Below are positions 33,701 to 34,287 of a stretch of 34,287 nt of DNA, one piece after another. Numbering within the stretch: the first letter of the stretch is position 1; each line of letters starts with the position of its first letter. Both the position numbers and the translations under genes were made by a program. The stretch is from contig JAGNBF010000087.1 of the NCBI GenBank assembly GCA_018004935.1, forward strand, positions 1 to 34,287. The letters are read 5' to 3'. The notes under the pieces are model-generated. The model was not told the DNA's origin. It worked only from the letters and a program-made list of their open reading frames with translations, and searched no databases. The stretch comes from Chloroflexota bacterium. GTDB lineage: Bacteria > Chloroflexota > Anaerolineae > Promineifilales > Promineifilaceae.

Positions 33701-33776
33701 GGTTCGTAGTAATCGCTACTTCGACAGCGCTCAGCACCAGTTTAGCGGTCCCACGCTAGACAGCTAAAGTCGTTAC
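33701..33776. repeat. GTAGTAACGACTTTAGTCGT nested palindrome, diverged copy 3
   Basis: It begins GGTTCGTAGTAATCGC two bases after the stop of the beta-helix gene and ends AGCTAAAGTCGTTACC. The right half keeps GGTCCCACGCTAGACAGCTAAAG, like the GTCCCACGCTGGACTGCTAAAG of 23618-23677; the left hairpin has diverged. Confidence 0.7.
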
Positions 33777-33780
33777 CTGG

Positions 33781-33822
33781 CTGTGGCGAGGTGTTCTTAT
33801 TCAAGAAGAAACCTCGCCACAG
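33781..33822. terminator. Hairpin downstream of the beta-helix gene
   Basis: CTGTGGCGAGGT (33781-33792) pairs with ACCTCGCCACAG (33811-33822), and TTCTT-ATTC-AAGAA pairs inside the loop. It lies about 80 bases after the stop. No T tract follows, so a factor-independent terminator is possible but not certain. Confidence 0.5.
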
Positions 33823-34189
33823 CTGGTCTCCTGATCGGGCCACCGGGTGACAACAACGAATTTGAGGAAGGAACGAAGGGTCAAGTCCTGAAATATGTTT
33901 ACAGGTAACCCGTAAGGTCACAAACCGCCATCCACCTCTTCCCTGCTCCAGCCCATTCGCAAAATAACGCCGCCCCCCTCTCCTCCCCCACCTCATGCAG
34001 ACGCCAGTAACTACGTCGCGGCCGCAGACCTCACACCGGACGTTACCCTCGGCCGCGATCACCAGCACCGACCCCCACGCCCATTCGAGCATTGTGACCA
34101 AACCCCAGCACCCCATTGACCACCGCTCCCTTTTCGATTTGCTGGTGTAACCTTGCCATACAGGGCGATTGCATATTCGGATTTCCCCC

Positions 34190-34280
34190 ACCCCCAACCC
34201 CGCCCCCAGGGGCGGGGAGTTTTTTAAGGCGGGTAAAATCGGGGCGAAGCCCCGATTTTACCCGCCGAGTGGGTTCCCCC
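34190..34280. repeat. Dual-hairpin element, copy 2
   Basis: ACCCCCAACC, short stem CCCCGCCCCCAGGGGCGGGG, AGTTTTTT, then a perfect 18-base stem GGCGGGTAAAATCGGGGC / GCCCCGATTTTACCCGCC with a GAA loop (34228-34266), then GAGTGGGTTCCCCC. The short stem with its T6 run looks like an intrinsic terminator in the + direction. Confidence 0.85.
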
Positions 34281-34287
34281 TTCCCGA

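Larger units (their letters stand above)
1026..34025. repeat. 43 copies of the octamer palindrome GCGGCCGC
   Basis: Start positions: 1026, 1173, 1213, 1354, 1778, 1928, 5593, 5637, 6768, 7195, 7267, 8707, 8831, 8882, 9110, 9969, 11951, 12140, 12322, 12704, 15251, 15832, 17554, 17800, 18174, 18704, 20468, 21233, 21275, 22017, 22660, 24117, 24543, 24822, 26078, 27065, 27675, 27755, 28090, 28229, 30304, 30403, 34018. At an estimated GC near 56 percent about one or two would be expected. They occur in genes of both strands, in all frames (read as AAA, RP or GR) and in spacers. Long gaps without any are 1936-5592, 12712-15250 and 30411-34017. The list was made by eye and one or two may be missing. 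Confidence 0.93.
33700..34287. other. Repeat-rich window end without a supported gene
   Basis: It holds a diverged nested palindrome (33701-33776), a strong hairpin (33781-33822), the phrase GGTCTCCTGATCGGGCCACC (33825-33844), one GCGGCCGC (34018) and the second dual-hairpin element (34190-34280). An open minus-strand frame with a CxxC motif (CEVCGRDV, near 34040) runs through here but also through the repeats, and I do not consider it a gene. Confidence 0.6.

Noticed and set aside
33742-34197. Minus-strand open frame of about 150 codons with CEVCGRDV
   Set aside because: It runs through the hairpin and palindrome repeats, has no good ribosome binding site and shows no family beyond one CxxC motif.

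Overview
The window looks like a chromosomal segment of a free-living heterotrophic bacterium, most likely a member of the Chloroflexota (Anaerolineae/Ardenticatenia-like). This is an inference. It rests on moderately high GC, dense families of short palindromic intergenic repeats, a CUT1 sugar transporter beside GH1/GH2/GH43 enzymes, an HMG-CoA-lyase-type citramalyl-CoA lyase gene set of the kind known from Chloroflexus, and WD40/CHAT and beta-helix surface-protein remnants. No rRNA, tRNA, CRISPR array, intact transposase or phage gene was found.

Layout. (1) 238-6290, + strand: a cluster that reads like a bacterial counterpart of the plant chlorophyll breakdown pathway. It holds two proteins of the red chlorophyll catabolite reductase/bilin reductase type, a serine hydrolase with a chlorophyllase-like GHSxGG elbow, a Rieske oxygenase resembling pheophorbide a oxygenase, an unrecognised beta-rich protein, and an SDR close to NYC1/NOL chlorophyll b reductase. 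(2) 6508-10924, +: a flavin-reductase/HMG-CoA-lyase fusion, both subunits of an isopropylmalate-isomerase-type hydro-lyase and a class III CoA-transferase, together fitting citramalate/mesaconate/itaconate dissimilation to acetyl-CoA and pyruvate. (3) 11081-14930, -: thiol peroxidase, an FAD monooxygenase and a histidine kinase interrupted by one in-frame TAG. (4) 15398-15761: remains of a beta-helix protein. (5) 15792-25318, -: a polysaccharide-use locus transcribed as binding lipoprotein, two permeases, GH43 lipoprotein, GH1 and GH2, without an ATPase gene. (6) 25623-26936, +: CorC/HlyC-type membrane protein. (7) 26939-27715, -: broken CHAT/WD40 gene. (8) 28585-33699, +: a 1704-residue secreted, membrane-anchored beta-helix protein.

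Two whole-window features stand out. The octamer GCGGCCGC occurs 43 times (about one per 800 bp, where roughly one or two would be expected by chance), in genes and spacers and in all reading frames, like the HIP1 palindrome of cyanobacteria. At many but not all sites base composition appears to change from G-rich to C-rich across the octamer. The spacers are also assembled from several repeat families: a leader carrying its own ribosome binding site and ATG, nested palindromes, a composite inverted repeat with exchangeable cores, GCGAGTA repeats, and a dual hairpin. Several lie exactly at start or stop codons.

All homology statements come from reading motifs by eye; no database search was possible.
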